Of a DNA stretch of 64,000 nt, positions 31,808 through 40,219 are shown in pieces (position 1 is the stretch's first letter; the number at the start of each line of letters is the position of its first letter). Location: assembly GCF_005869935.1 (NCBI RefSeq), contig NZ_SZQF01000002.1:62001-126000 (forward strand), read 5' to 3'. Position numbers and translations under genes: made by a program. Under the pieces are notes generated by a model. It was not told the DNA's origin, searched no databases, and saw only the letters and a list, made by a program, of their open reading frames with translations. The stretch comes from Winogradskyella algicola. GTDB lineage: Bacteria > Bacteroidota > Bacteroidia > Flavobacteriales > Flavobacteriaceae.

Positions 31808-32578
31808 ATGAACAGAATAAACCAAAAACTAAACGAAGACAAAAAACTACTGTCTATATACTTTACAGCAGGTTACCCAAATATTGATGATACCGTTTCT
31901 ATTATTCAAAATTTAGAACAAAGTGGTGTTGATATGATTGAAATCGGCCTACCTTTTAGCGATCCACTTGCTGATGGACCAACCATACAAGCCAGCTCGA
32001 CAGCTGCACTAAAAAATGGTATGACTACTGAAAAACTATTCGAACAACTTAAGGATATACGGCAGTCTGTATCGATACCGTTAATCATTATGGGCTATTT
32101 TAATCCTGTGTTGCAATATGGTGTTGAAGCCTTTTGTAAAAAATGCCAAGAGATCGGTATCGATGGATTAATTCTTCCAGATTTACCTGCAGATGTTTAT
32201 GACGAGGCATACAAAGCTATCTTTGAAAAATATGGTCTTATCAATGTGTTTTTAATTACACCTCAAACTTCAGAAGAACGTATTAGATATATCGATTCTA
32301 TTTCAAATGGATTTATTTATATGGTAAGCTCTGCGAGTACAACCGGTGCGCAATCTGGGTTTGGAGAAACACAAACCAATTATTTTGAACGTATTTCAAA
32401 AATGAACTTAAACAATCCGCAAATTGTTGGATTCGGAATATCAAATAACGACACATTCACCCAAGCTATAACTCATACCAAAGGTGCTATTATTGGTAGC
32501 GCTTTTATTAAATATATTTCTGAAAACGGGATAAACTATTTAAACAACTTTGTTAACCCTATACTTGGCAAGAATTAA
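31808..32578 (+). CDS. trpA: Tryptophan synthase alpha chain
   Basis: Cleaves indole-3-glycerol phosphate to indole and glyceraldehyde-3-phosphate; (beta/alpha)8 barrel, 256 residues. It shows SIYFTAGYPNIDDT, MIEIGLPFSDPLADGPTIQ with the catalytic Glu and Asp region, GLILPDLPADVYDEA, FLITPQTSEERI and VSSASTTGAQSGFG, and it ends with GFGISN and GAIIGSAFIKYI. It is the last gene of the operon. I see no strong terminator directly after it. Confidence 0.98.
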   Translation: MNRINQKLNEDKKLLSIYFTAGYPNIDDTVSIIQNLEQSGVDMIEIGLPFSDPLADGPTIQASSTAALKNGMTTEKLFEQLKDIRQSVSIPLIIMGYFNPVLQYGVEAFCKKCQEIGIDGLILPDLPADVYDEAYKAIFEKYGLINVFLITPQTSEERIRYIDSISNGFIYMVSSASTTGAQSGFGETQTNYFERISKMNLNNPQIVGFGISNNDTFTQAITHTKGAIIGSAFIKYISENGINYLNNFVNPILGKN

Positions 32579-32677
32579 TAGTTTTTAACAATTAAAACTT
32601 AGATTTTAAGATGCTTTTGGGACCTAAAAATGCTATAATTCCTTAAATTAAAAAAGAACACAAAAAACAAATAAATT

Positions 32678-32821
32678 ATGGGAATTATAGCAGATAAGAG
32701 AAAGTTTAAACCAACAAAAGAACAAAACAATCCAACAAATCCTACTGGTAATGTCAATCAATCAACAAATGAATTTGATATTGATGAAAGTACCATTAAG
32801 GATCAACAGAAGAAAAAATAA
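32678..32821 (+). CDS. Short ORF, 47 residues, Asn/Lys-rich
   Basis: Reads MGIIADKRKFKPTKEQNNPT and continues to a Lys-rich end with QQKKK. ATG 32678 follows AAAACAAATAAATT, a typical flavobacterial start context. The peptide is polar, low in complexity, and has no membrane segment. It fills the gap between trpA and a hairpin at 32845-32870. I do not recognise it and support it only by context and frame. Confidence 0.45.
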   Translation: MGIIADKRKFKPTKEQNNPTNPTGNVNQSTNEFDIDESTIKDQQKKK

Positions 32822-32844
32822 GGATTAAACCATAAAAATAATAG

Positions 32845-32875
32845 AGCCTGTTCATATCTTTGAACAGGCTTTCTT
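32845..32875 (+). terminator. Hairpin with -7 box in its loop
   Basis: AGCCTGTTCA (32845-32854) and TGAACAGGCT (32861-32870) form a 10-bp stem followed by TTCTT. The loop plus the first bases of the right arm spell TATCTTTG (32855-32862), a perfect -7 box 16 bases before the next ATG. It could be a terminator, a promoter, or both. Confidence 0.6.
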
Positions 32876-32877
32876 AT

Positions 32878-33093
32878 ATGAAAAAAATAATAAACGACTG
32901 GAAATTAGTTATTCTTCTATGTCTAACACTTGGCTTAGCTCCATTTTTCCCAGAGCCACATATTGTTGGTAAGCTAAGATGGCTTATAGGAGGTGCTAAT
33001 GGTATGACTGCAATGGATTATTTTGATGTATTGCTCCATGGATTTCCTTTTGTATTATTGTTGAGATTGATAATCGTTAAACTTAAAAAGTAA
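32878..33093 (+). CDS. Small membrane protein
   Basis: ATG 32878 (MKKIINDWKLVILLCLTLGL) gives 71 residues; a TTG start at 32860 would lie in the hairpin. Two membrane spans (about 8-25 and 50-66) flank a loop with PEPHIVGKLRWLIGGANGMTAMDYFD, a conserved-looking motif. I have the impression that such proteins are often mis-annotated as RND-transporter fragments; the function is unknown. Confidence 0.65.
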   Translation: MKKIINDWKLVILLCLTLGLAPFFPEPHIVGKLRWLIGGANGMTAMDYFDVLLHGFPFVLLLRLIIVKLKK

Positions 33094-33094
33094 G

Positions 33095-33143
33095 GTTCTG
33101 AAACAACACTCCGACTGCGCTCAGTGTGACAGTTCAGAATGAC
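33095..33143 (+). repeat. Double-hairpin repeat before trmL
   Basis: TTCTGAA...CACTCCGACTGCGCTCAGTG...TTCAGAATGAC: nested inverted repeats of the same family as 30483-30523 and 36833-36878. It contains a misleading ATG at 33139. Confidence 0.75.
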
Positions 33144-33150
33144 AATTATT

Positions 33151-33603
33151 ATGGCATTAAACATTGTCCTTGTAGAACCCGAAATACCAAACAACACAGG
33201 CAATATTGGTCGTTTAGCTTTGGCTACAGGATCTCGACTGCACTTGGTAAAACCTTTTGGTTTTGAAATTGATGACAAGCGCCTAAAACGTGCTGGACTT
33301 GATTATTGGCAACATCTTGAAGTTATTTATTACGAAAACAAAGAAGAATTCTTCAACCAAAATGAAGATAAAAAAATGGCTTTTCTGAGCAGTCATGGCA
33401 CCAAATCGCATTGGGATATTAATTTTGAAGATGATATGTTTCTTGTTTTTGGTAAAGAATCTGTTGGTCTTCCAAAACCTTTAATTAAAGAACGAAAAGA
33501 AGACTTGTTCAAAATACCAATGTACAGTGAAAACATTAGAAGTCTTAATCTATCAAATGCCGTGAGCATTATCGTATACGAAGGTCTAAGGCAACTTCGT
33601 TAA
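33151..33603 (+). CDS. trmL: tRNA (cytidine/uridine-34 2'-O)-methyltransferase TrmL
   Basis: Methylates the wobble-base ribose of certain Leu tRNAs. ATG 33151 (MALNIVLVEPEIPNNTGNIGR) gives 150 residues, the normal size; the ATG at 33139 is in a repeat. SPOUT-fold motifs are EIPNNTGNIGRLALAT (motif 1), FLVFGKESVGLP (motif 2) and SLNLSNAVSIIVYEGLRQL (motif 3), which forms the knotted SAM site. It is monocistronic. Confidence 0.95.
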   Translation: MALNIVLVEPEIPNNTGNIGRLALATGSRLHLVKPFGFEIDDKRLKRAGLDYWQHLEVIYYENKEEFFNQNEDKKMAFLSSHGTKSHWDINFEDDMFLVFGKESVGLPKPLIKERKEDLFKIPMYSENIRSLNLSNAVSIIVYEGLRQLR

Positions 33604-33711
33604 AAATATCACAAAATAAACCTAACAATTAAACGCTTTTAAAACTAGGAAGTCATAGTAGTGTTCATTAACATATACTGAGCGTGTTTCAGTATTTAAA
33701 CACAAAAAAAT

Positions 33712-34131
33712 ATGATTTCAAAAACATTAAAATTAGGCGTATTAGTTATCGCAATTTGCGCTGTATCATTTACAGAGGCACAAGAAAGACAACGTAAACA
33801 CAAACCAAGTCCTGAAGAGTTATTTCAAAAATTAGATGCTAATGATGATGGCGCATTATCATTAGATGAATTTAAAGACAAACGTCAGCGAGAAGAAATA
33901 AAGGAAGAAACAATTGGCGAACACTTTAAAGAATTAGACACCGATTCTAATGGCTCATTATCAGAAGAAGAATTTACTGCCAGAAAAGAAGTAATGAAGC
34001 AAAAACGCATTGAAGAACGTTTTTCAGAAATGGACAAGGATGGTAACGGAACTATTGATTTAGACGAGTATAAAGCCTTTGTAGAAAACCATAAAAAAGA
34101 AAGACCAAAGCGCAAGCATGGTAAACACTAA
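33712..34131 (+). CDS. Secreted EF-hand calcium-binding protein
   Basis: The 139-residue protein has a signal peptide (about 1-22). Three EF-hand loops are visible: DANDDGALSLDEF (41-53), DTDSNGSLSEEEF (77-89) and DKDGNGTIDLDEY (about 107-119), each with D-x-D/N-x-D/N-G spacing and a Glu or acidic residue at position 12. It has basic ends (RQRKHKP, KKERPKRKHGKH). It probably binds Ca2+ in the periplasm or outside the cell, and its partner is unknown. A tandem hairpin ATACTGA/TCAGTAT precedes it. Confidence 0.9.
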   Translation: MISKTLKLGVLVIAICAVSFTEAQERQRKHKPSPEELFQKLDANDDGALSLDEFKDKRQREEIKEETIGEHFKELDTDSNGSLSEEEFTARKEVMKQKRIEERFSEMDKDGNGTIDLDEYKAFVENHKKERPKRKHGKH

Positions 34132-34140
34132 ATGTATTTT

Positions 34141-34270
34141 AAGAGGCTATCTAAAAAGTAGGAGAATCTGGTCATTCTGAATTTATTTCAGAATCTCAAC
34201 AAGCTGATTTTTTTTAAGAATCTGAAACGAGTTCAGATTGACAAAACATTAACTTTTTAGGTAGCTTCTT
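34141..34270. repeat. MITE-like element with 19-base terminal inverted repeats
   Basis: AAGAGGCTATCTAAAAAGT at the left and ACTTTTTAGGTAGCTTCTT at the right pair at 17 of 19 positions. Inside are two CTGAA hairpins (about 34174-34193 and 34219-34239). There is no ORF. Confidence 0.65.
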
Positions 34271-34351
34271 TCTTTTTTAACCAATTAATTGTTTTGATTT
34301 TGTACCTTTTAGTTTTAATAAAAATAGGAATTATTGAAACACGCAAAATCC

Positions 34352-35224
34352 ATGAAAATTATTTCAGAATATGTTCAAATTATTTTTGGTATCATATTAG
34401 CAAGTATTGGTTTAAAAGCTTTTTTATTGCCTAATGGTTTTTTAGATGGTGGTGTTACTGGTATCGCACTTTTAATAAGTTCTGTTTTAGACATTAATAT
34501 TTCTATACTACTGATACTTTTCAGCATACCTTTTTTAATCTTAGGTTTTTATACGGTTTCAAAACGAATTGTCATAAAATCCATAATTAGTATTCTAGGC
34601 TTAGCGCTTTTTATTCAATTTGAAAACTTTAGTACAATTACAGAGGATAAGCTCTTAATATCCATTTTTGGTGGTTTATTTCTTGGAGCTGGTATCGGGA
34701 TTGCCATAAGAAATGGTTCTGTTTTAGACGGTTCTGAAATTTTGGGTATTTATCTAAATGATAAATTTGGTATTAGTATTGGCCAAATTATCTTAATTTT
34801 CAATATAGTTTTATTTAGTATTACCGCGTTGGTACTTTCAGTAGAAGTTGCGCTCTACTCCATATTAACCTACATCGTGACTGCAAAAGTTACAGATCTA
34901 ATCATAGAAGGATTTGAAGATTTTATTGGTGTGACTATTGTTTCAAAAAAATTTGAAGCAATTGAAGTTGCTATAACAGAAGAATTGGGTACTGGTATGA
35001 CACTTTATAAAGGAACAAGAGGCTTAGGCAGTTCTGGAAAAACAGAAGACTTTGACATTATACATACTATTGTTAATCGTATAGATATAAAAAAATTGTA
35101 TCGTGTTGTCGATAAGATAGATCCAAAAGCTTTTATTGTTGAGTTTGATGTTAATACTGTAAAAGGTGGTGTTCTACGTCATTATCTTGATAAGAAAAAG
35201 AACAAAGTACTACCTAAGTTATAA
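34352..35224 (+). CDS. YitT-family membrane protein (DUF161 plus DUF2179)
   Basis: ATG 34352 (MKIISEYVQIIFG) gives 290 residues; a TTG at 34334 six codons earlier is possible. There are five or six membrane spans in the first 190 residues with the family signature LPNGFLDGGVTGIALLIS. The C-terminal cytosolic DUF2179-like domain follows (GVTIVSKKFEAIEVAITEELGTGMTLYKGTRGLGSSGKTEDFDII). The substrate is not known. It overlaps the convergent UDG-like gene by six bases. Confidence 0.92.
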   Translation: MKIISEYVQIIFGIILASIGLKAFLLPNGFLDGGVTGIALLISSVLDINISILLILFSIPFLILGFYTVSKRIVIKSIISILGLALFIQFENFSTITEDKLLISIFGGLFLGAGIGIAIRNGSVLDGSEILGIYLNDKFGISIGQIILIFNIVLFSITALVLSVEVALYSILTYIVTAKVTDLIIEGFEDFIGVTIVSKKFEAIEVAITEELGTGMTLYKGTRGLGSSGKTEDFDIIHTIVNRIDIKKLYRVVDKIDPKAFIVEFDVNTVKGGVLRHYLDKKKNKVLPKL

Positions 35225-35908
35225 ATACTCAGAATATTGCATCACTCTAAAATCAAACGTATTAAACTCAGGATTACTGGCCTTTAACTGTCTATATAAT
35301 GGTAGTCTGCTTATTGATATATTCGCTGCTCCAGATGCTGAAGTTAGTGAGACGGTTTTTATAGTTCTCTCATGCTCTTTAGGAGATCCTGAAGCGAGTT
35401 CAGGATGACATAGCGTAAATTTATGGATTCTTGGCACTTCATTGGTAACTAATTCAAGTTTTAACTTGTAGTCTCTTAAATGCTTTCTAAAGAAATATTC
35501 TGGTCCATTTTTGCTGTTCCCACCTGTGAATAAGATTGTTTTAATATTTGGATAGTGTTTTATGTAACCAACAAGGTCTCTCAATTTCACATTATTCATT
35601 CCTAAATCTGAGGCATCAATTTTTTCACGTTCGCATGATGCTACAATATCGCAAACACCTATTTTGTTTTTAATCAAAAACTGTTTGCGTTGTGTTATGG
35701 CTTCTTCAGAATTGTCGTATCTAAAATTAAGGTTATGAATCTTCTCTATAAACAGCCACAACGAATTGTAATAACTTCCATAACAAAAATCAACATCTTG
35801 TTCTAATAAATCTCCTGTAGAAAATCTTGGAGGTGGTAAAGTGCCAACAATTAGTTTTTCGGTATCATGGTTTATAAATGGTGAATATGGATGTTTGTGA
35901 AGAAACAC
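35219..35908 (-). CDS. Uracil-DNA glycosylase superfamily-like protein with repeat insertion
   Basis: The 229-residue protein resembles the UDG/Mug superfamily: LIVGTLPPPRFSTGDLLEQDVDFCYGSYYNSLWLFIE holds the motif-1-like GTLPPPxF and the FCYGSxxNxxW region, IGVCDIVASCEREKIDASD the middle, and KTILFTGG a late strand. It starts with GTG (35908), which overlaps the yaaA stop by one base, so the genes are coupled. Residues HPELASGSPKEHE are encoded by the dispersed hairpin repeat at 35390-35412 and interrupt the domain in frame. Substrate specificity is unknown. Confidence 0.78.
   Translation of the reverse strand: MFLHKHPYSPFINHDTEKLIVGTLPPPRFSTGDLLEQDVDFCYGSYYNSLWLFIEKIHNLNFRYDNSEEAITQRKQFLIKNKIGVCDIVASCEREKIDASDLGMNNVKLRDLVGYIKHYPNIKTILFTGGNSKNGPEYFFRKHLRDYKLKLELVTNEVPRIHKFTLCHPELASGSPKEHERTIKTVSLTSASGAANISISRLPLYRQLKASNPEFNTFDFRVMQYSEYL
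35390..35412. repeat. CTGAA-N5-TTCAG hairpin inside the UDG-like gene
   Basis: GATCCTGAAGCGAGTTCAGG, followed by ATGAC, is the same unit as at 40177 and 47147. Read on the minus strand in the gene frame it gives HPELASGSP without a stop. Confidence 0.75.
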
Positions 35909-36666
35909 TATCTCGTAAACACTAGCTCTTTTTCAGAGGATAATTCTTCGCTATAACCATAGTTTTCATAGTTAAACCCTTTAACGTCGTCTAATGTTTT
36001 TGCATCTGTGTCAATAATGTACCTTGTCATTAATCCACGCGCTAATTTTGCAAAAATGGCAATGGTTTTATACTTACCATCTTTAAACTCTTTAAAGTTT
36101 ACATCAATTACAGGTACTTTCAATGCTTTTTTATCCACGGCTTTTGAGTACTCGTTACTAGCAAGATTTAAAAACAGTTCGTCTTCGTCCAACTCGTCAT
36201 TAAGTGCTTTAGTCACTTTCTTTTGCCAAAAATCGTAAAGATTTTTATTCTTACCAACAGGCATTTTCGTTCCCATTTCTAATCGGTACGGCTGTATTAA
36301 ATCCAAAGGTTTTAAAATACCATACAAACCAGAAATTATACGAACCGTATCCTGTACCTTATCCAACTTTTCTGTGTCAATTGTATAAGCGTCTAAACCT
36401 CTATACACATCGCCATTAAAAGCATAAATGGCTTGCCTGGCATTATCTTTTGTAAATGGTAATTCCCATTCTTGGTTACGCTCATAATTAAGCTGACCTA
36501 AATTGTCTGAAATATGCATGAGTTTAGACAAACTCTTTGCAGACTTCTTTTTCAGTAACTTATTTAGTCTTTCTGCTTCTGCTAAAAAACAACCTTCAGA
36601 AGTTTTTGTAGTTGGCAATTTGCTTTCGTAATCTAAAGATTTTGCTGGTGATAGTATTAGTTTCAT
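35908..36666 (-). CDS. yaaA: Peroxide stress protein YaaA (UPF0246)
   Basis: Lowers intracellular free iron after hydrogen peroxide in E. coli. ATG 36666 ([14 protein letters not shown]) gives 252 residues; a GTG two codons earlier is possible. The family hallmarks are visible: [67 protein letters not shown] and [14 protein letters not shown]. The UDG-like gene follows with a one-base overlap. Confidence 0.95.
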   Translation of the reverse strand: MKLILSPAKSLDYESKLPTTKTSEGCFLAEAERLNKLLKKKSAKSLSKLMHISDNLGQLNYERNQEWELPFTKDNARQAIYAFNGDVYRGLDAYTIDTEKLDKVQDTVRIISGLYGILKPLDLIQPYRLEMGTKMPVGKNKNLYDFWQKKVTKALNDELDEDELFLNLASNEYSKAVDKKALKVPVIDVNFKEFKDGKYKTIAIFAKLARGLMTRYIIDTDAKTLDDVKGFNYENYGYSEELSSEKELVFTR

Positions 36667-36827
36667 CGACACTATTTTGTCGTTCCCATAACAACGGGAA
36701 ACGCATTAATTAAACAATTTCATTCAAGAGTAAAAATACGATGTAATTAGAATAGTTTCAAGTATTATCAACAACTAATCTAGATAGTTCAATAAGGAAT
36801 GTCTATTCCTTAAAAGTCCAATGTAAA

Positions 36828-36921
36828 TTGTCTTTCTGAACTGTCACACTGAGCGCAGTCGAAGTGTTGTTTCAGAATCTCGTTCTAAAATTTAATAAAA
36901 TGCTGAAATAAATTCAGCATG
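36828..36921. repeat. Double-hairpin repeat plus CTGAA hairpin
   Basis: TTCTGAACTGTCACACTGAGCGCAGTCGAAGTGTTGTTTCAGAA is the reverse-orientation relative of the unit at 33095, and GCTGAAATAAATTCAGC (about 36902-36918) is a further family member. They fill the yaaA-rluD spacer. Confidence 0.7.
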
Positions 36922-36938
36922 ATAAAAAACTTACGTCC

Positions 36939-37973
36939 TTACTGACTTTGATGCTTGGTATAGCTTCTCCACTTCTCTATGCACTGCTGCATATCTTCAG
37001 GTATTTCGGTTGAAAAGCTTAACCATTCGCCAGTTGTTGGGTGCTCAAAACCAAGGGTTTTAGCGTGGAGTGCTTGTCTCGGCAATACCTTAAATGCGTT
37101 TTCTACAAATTGCTTATACTTGGTAAAGGTTGTGCCTTTTAAGATTTTTTCTCCACCATAACGCTCGTCATTAAAAAGCGTGTGCCCAATATGCTTCATG
37201 TGTACACGGATTTGGTGCGTACGCCCTGTTTCGAGCTTACAACTCACCAAGGTAACATAACCTAAGCGTTCTAAAACTTTATAATGTGTTACTGCTGGTT
37301 TCCCTTTATAAGCTTCGTCTCCTTCATAAACCGTATTTTGAAGTCGGTTTTTGGGATGACGACCAATATTACCTTCAACCGTTCCGCTTTCTTCTTCAAT
37401 ATTTCCCCAAACTATAGCCACATATTCGCGTTCACTAGTTTTTTCTGCAAACTGATTAGACAAATGTGCCATAGCATGTTCGGTTTTAGCAACTACTAAA
37501 AGTCCGCTTGTATCTTTATCTATACGATGTACCAAACCAGGACGATTGCTAGAATTGTTTGGTAAATTTTCAAAATGATAGATTAATCCATTGATTAATG
37601 TGCCAGAATAATTACCATGACCAGGATGCACTACCATACCTGCAGGTTTATTAACCACCAACAACTCATCATCTTCATAAACTATATCAATAGAAATATC
37701 CTCTGCAACCAACAAATACTCATGTGGTGGATGCTCGAATTTTACAGTTATATGATCGTTTGGTTTTACCTTGTAATTGGATTTTACAGGTGTTCCGTTT
37801 ACAAAAATACTGCCGTCTTTTGCTGCTTGTTGAATTTTATTTCGTGTGGCATTTTCAACAAAATTCATTAGGTATTTATCAATACGAAGTGGTTGCTGTC
37901 CTTTCTCAACCTTAAAAGCATAATGCTCATAAAGCTCGTCTTCTGCCTCAGACATATCTACGATATCTGCCAT
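36939..37973 (-). CDS. rluD: 23S rRNA pseudouridine synthase, RluD-type
   Basis: The 344-residue protein has an N-terminal S4 RNA-binding domain (PLRIDKYLMNFVENATRNKIQQAAKDGSIFVNG, about 28-60) and the RluA-family catalytic domain: LLVVNKPAGMVVHPGHGNYSGTLINGL, then RPGLVHRIDKDTSGLLVVAK with catalytic Asp152 (R-I-D), then LETGRTHQIRVHMKHIGHTLFNDERYGG. RluD modifies U1911/1915/1917 in helix 69 in E. coli. The order S4-RluA and HPGHGN loop support RluD over RluA/C, but not with certainty. A PASTA-protein gene lies three bases upstream. Confidence 0.92.
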   Translation of the reverse strand: MADIVDMSEAEDELYEHYAFKVEKGQQPLRIDKYLMNFVENATRNKIQQAAKDGSIFVNGTPVKSNYKVKPNDHITVKFEHPPHEYLLVAEDISIDIVYEDDELLVVNKPAGMVVHPGHGNYSGTLINGLIYHFENLPNNSSNRPGLVHRIDKDTSGLLVVAKTEHAMAHLSNQFAEKTSEREYVAIVWGNIEEESGTVEGNIGRHPKNRLQNTVYEGDEAYKGKPAVTHYKVLERLGYVTLVSCKLETGRTHQIRVHMKHIGHTLFNDERYGGEKILKGTTFTKYKQFVENAFKVLPRQALHAKTLGFEHPTTGEWLSFSTEIPEDMQQCIEKWRSYTKHQSQ

Positions 37974-37976
37974 ATT

Positions 37977-38528
37977 TTAGCGCTTTCCATTTCCTAACAC
38001 TACATCTATTGTAGATGTTAGCGGTAATAGTGTACCTGGTTTTAAGGTTTTTCCTTTGTGTTTTAGACCTAAAACAACATCCTTTCCGATGTTATCAATG
38101 TAAGTAATGTTTCCTATTTTAAACTCTAGTGCTTCTAACTGAGGTTTTGCTTGTCTAAAGGTACGTTTTAAAATATTTGGAACCTCGACTTTACGGTAAC
38201 CAGAAGGGTTGAGAATTAAATAAATCTTTCTATTCTCTTTTACCTGTGCACCTGCCACAGGGTTTTGCTCTATCACTGAATACTTGGGATAATTAGGATT
38301 ATAATTTGCAGAATCTTGAATCTCCATTCTTAAATCGTTGTCATTTAATTCTATTTCAACAGTTTCTAATGATTTTCCTTTTAAGTCAGGTACTGTTACA
38401 AACTCACCATGGTTAGTACAACTTTTTAGAGATGTCAAGATTAGTAAACATAAAACAACAATTGCAACAATAGCCAATGCTAATTGCTTAAAAAACACTT
38501 TACTGGTTAAAAATTTCACAATACTCAT
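37977..38528 (-). CDS. PASTA-domain membrane-anchored protein
   Basis: The 183-residue protein has an N-terminal transmembrane anchor (about 12-33) followed by an extracytoplasmic part with PASTA repeats: FVTVPDLKGKSLETVEIELNDNDLRMEIQDS and PKYSVIEQNPVAGAQVKENRKIYLILNPSG, then VEVPNILKRTFRQAKPQLEALEFKIG. PASTA domains bind peptidoglycan stems or beta-lactams. No kinase or transpeptidase domain is attached. It is first in a two-gene operon with rluD and lies opposite to ddl, a peptidoglycan enzyme. Confidence 0.9.
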   Translation of the reverse strand: MSIVKFLTSKVFFKQLALAIVAIVVLCLLILTSLKSCTNHGEFVTVPDLKGKSLETVEIELNDNDLRMEIQDSANYNPNYPKYSVIEQNPVAGAQVKENRKIYLILNPSGYRKVEVPNILKRTFRQAKPQLEALEFKIGNITYIDNIGKDVVLGLKHKGKTLKPGTLLPLTSTIDVVLGNGKR

Positions 38529-38546
38529 AGGCTGTTATCTTGTTGA

Positions 38547-38554
38547 CAAATCTA
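38547..38554 (-). promoter_or_regulatory. -7 promoter box of PASTA-rluD operon
   Basis: TAGATTTG on the minus strand, 19 bases before the ATG at 38528. Confidence 0.55.
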
Positions 38555-38680
38555 AATAAATAATCTAACGTTATAAAATTAATATACGTGTGCTGTGTTT
38601 CATTTAGATTATTGAAAATAAATGATACTTTTACGTTATATCTTGTTCAACTTACATTGCCTAGTTTTTAGGTCTTAAAT

Positions 38681-39658
38681 ATGAAAAAAAATATCGCCAT
38701 AATTATGGGAGGCTACTCTAGCGAATATCAGATTTCGTTAAAGAGTGGCAATGTTGTTTTCGAAACTTTAGATAAAGAATCGTACAACGCATATCGCATC
38801 CATATTTTTAAAAACAAGTGGGTTTACGTTGATGAAAATGATAACGAATTCCCAATTGATAAAAATGACTTTTCAGTTATGGTGAATAACAGTAAAATTA
38901 ATTTTGATTGTGTTTTTAATGCCATTCATGGCTCACCTGGCGAAGATGGCTACATGCAAGCTTATTTTAAATTACTCAATATACCGCAAACCAGCTGTAA
39001 CATGTATCAAGCAGCGTTAACGTTTAACAAACGAGACCTACTATCAACATTAAAACCTTATGGCATTAAAACAGCTGAAAGCTATTACCTTAATCTAGGA
39101 GATGCTATTAATGAAGATGCTATAATAACTAAAGTTGGCCTACCTTGTTTTGTAAAAGCCAATAAAGCTGGTAGTAGTTTTGGCATTTCTAAAGTGTATA
39201 AAAAAGAAGATTTAAAAGCTGCAATTGAAAACTCATTTAAGGAAGATAATGAAATAATTATTGAGCAGTTTTTAGAAGGTACGGAAGTTTCCGTTGGTGT
39301 GATTTCGTATAAAGGTAAAATTACTGTTCTACCAATAACAGAGATTGTATCTGAAAATGACTTTTTTGATTATCAAGCTAAATATGAAGGTAAATCTCAA
39401 GAAATAACGCCTGCTAGAATTTCTGAAGACTATAAAACTAAAGTTGAAACTGTAGCCAAGAAAATATATAAAGTTTTAGGTATGGCAGGGTTTTCTAGAA
39501 GTGAATTTATTTTTAAAGATGATGAACCTCATCTTCTCGAAGTAAATACTGTACCTGGATTAACTAAAGAAAGTATTTTACCGCAACAAGCCGAAGCTGC
39601 TGGCATAAGTATGGCAGATTTGTTTAGTAACGCTATTGATGAAGCTATGAAGAATTAA
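38681..39658 (+). CDS. ddl: D-alanine--D-alanine ligase
   Basis: ATP-grasp enzyme that makes the D-Ala-D-Ala end of the peptidoglycan precursor, 325 residues. It shows KNIAIIMGGYSSEYQISLKSG (N-terminal motif), NAIHGSPGEDGYMQAYFKLLNIPQTSCN, FVKANKAGSSFGISKV, EQFLEGTEVSVGVI, and LEVNTVPGLTKESILPQQAEAAGISM with the C-terminal metal ligands. coaD follows after 35 bases with its own promoter-like box. Confidence 0.97.
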   Translation: MKKNIAIIMGGYSSEYQISLKSGNVVFETLDKESYNAYRIHIFKNKWVYVDENDNEFPIDKNDFSVMVNNSKINFDCVFNAIHGSPGEDGYMQAYFKLLNIPQTSCNMYQAALTFNKRDLLSTLKPYGIKTAESYYLNLGDAINEDAIITKVGLPCFVKANKAGSSFGISKVYKKEDLKAAIENSFKEDNEIIIEQFLEGTEVSVGVISYKGKITVLPITEIVSENDFFDYQAKYEGKSQEITPARISEDYKTKVETVAKKIYKVLGMAGFSRSEFIFKDDEPHLLEVNTVPGLTKESILPQQAEAAGISMADLFSNAIDEAMKN

Positions 39659-39662
39659 TAAC

Positions 39663-39670
39663 TATCTTTG
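39663..39670 (+). promoter_or_regulatory. -7 promoter box of coaD
   Basis: TATCTTTG, four bases after the ddl stop and 24 bases before the coaD ATG. It may add independent expression to ddl readthrough. Confidence 0.55.
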
Positions 39671-39693
39671 AGACAACAAAAGAAGTATCATAA

Positions 39694-40152
39694 ATGAAAC
39701 GTGCGCTTTTTCCTGGATCTTTTGACCCAATAACCAATGGACATTACGATATTATTAAACGAGGTGTGAAACTCTTTGATGAAGTTGTGGTTGCTATTGG
39801 TATAAATGCTGATAAAAAATATATGTTTTCGTTAGAAGAACGTAAAGCCTTTATTGAAAAAGCATTTGAAAACCAACCAAAAGTAAAAGTTACTACATAT
39901 GAAGGCCTTACCGTAGATTATTGCAAAGAAATAAATGCTAAATTTATTTTAAGAGGTCTAAGAAATCCTGCTGATTTTGAGTTTGAAAAAGCGATTGCAC
40001 ATACTAATAGAAAGCTCTCGAAAATTGAAACGGTTTTTCTTTTAACAGCTGCCAAAACCTCTTACATCTCATCTTCTATAGTAAGAGATGTTATTAGAAA
40101 TAATGGTGATTATACAGTTTTAGTTCCTGAGAGTGTTAGGGTAAAATCTTAA
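39694..40152 (+). CDS. coaD: Phosphopantetheine adenylyltransferase
   Basis: Fourth step of coenzyme A synthesis: 4'-phosphopantetheine plus ATP gives dephospho-CoA. The 152 residues include the nucleotidyltransferase motif FPGSFDPITNGHYDII (T14-x-x-H17), RGLRNPADFEFE, and TAAKTSYISSSIVRDV near the C-terminus. Small hexameric enzyme of the cytoplasm. A CTGAA hairpin repeat lies between this gene and the convergent response regulator. Confidence 0.97.
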   Translation: MKRALFPGSFDPITNGHYDIIKRGVKLFDEVVVAIGINADKKYMFSLEERKAFIEKAFENQPKVKVTTYEGLTVDYCKEINAKFILRGLRNPADFEFEKAIAHTNRKLSKIETVFLLTAAKTSYISSSIVRDVIRNNGDYTVLVPESVRVKS

Positions 40153-40176
40153 AAATTTAAACTTGTTTTATCTTGA

Positions 40177-40200
40177 GATCCTGAAACAAGTTCAGGATGG
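40177..40200. repeat. Dispersed CTGAA-N5-TTCAG hairpin
   Basis: GATCCTGAAACAAGTTCAGG followed by ATGG. It sits between two convergent genes, where it could serve as a bidirectional transcript end. Confidence 0.75.
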
Positions 40201-40219
40201 TAACAATTATTTATTGTAG

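Noticed and set aside
33139-33150. Earlier in-frame ATG of trmL
   Set aside because: It lies at the end of the double-hairpin repeat (CAGAATGACA). The conserved start is MALNIVLVEPEIPNN.
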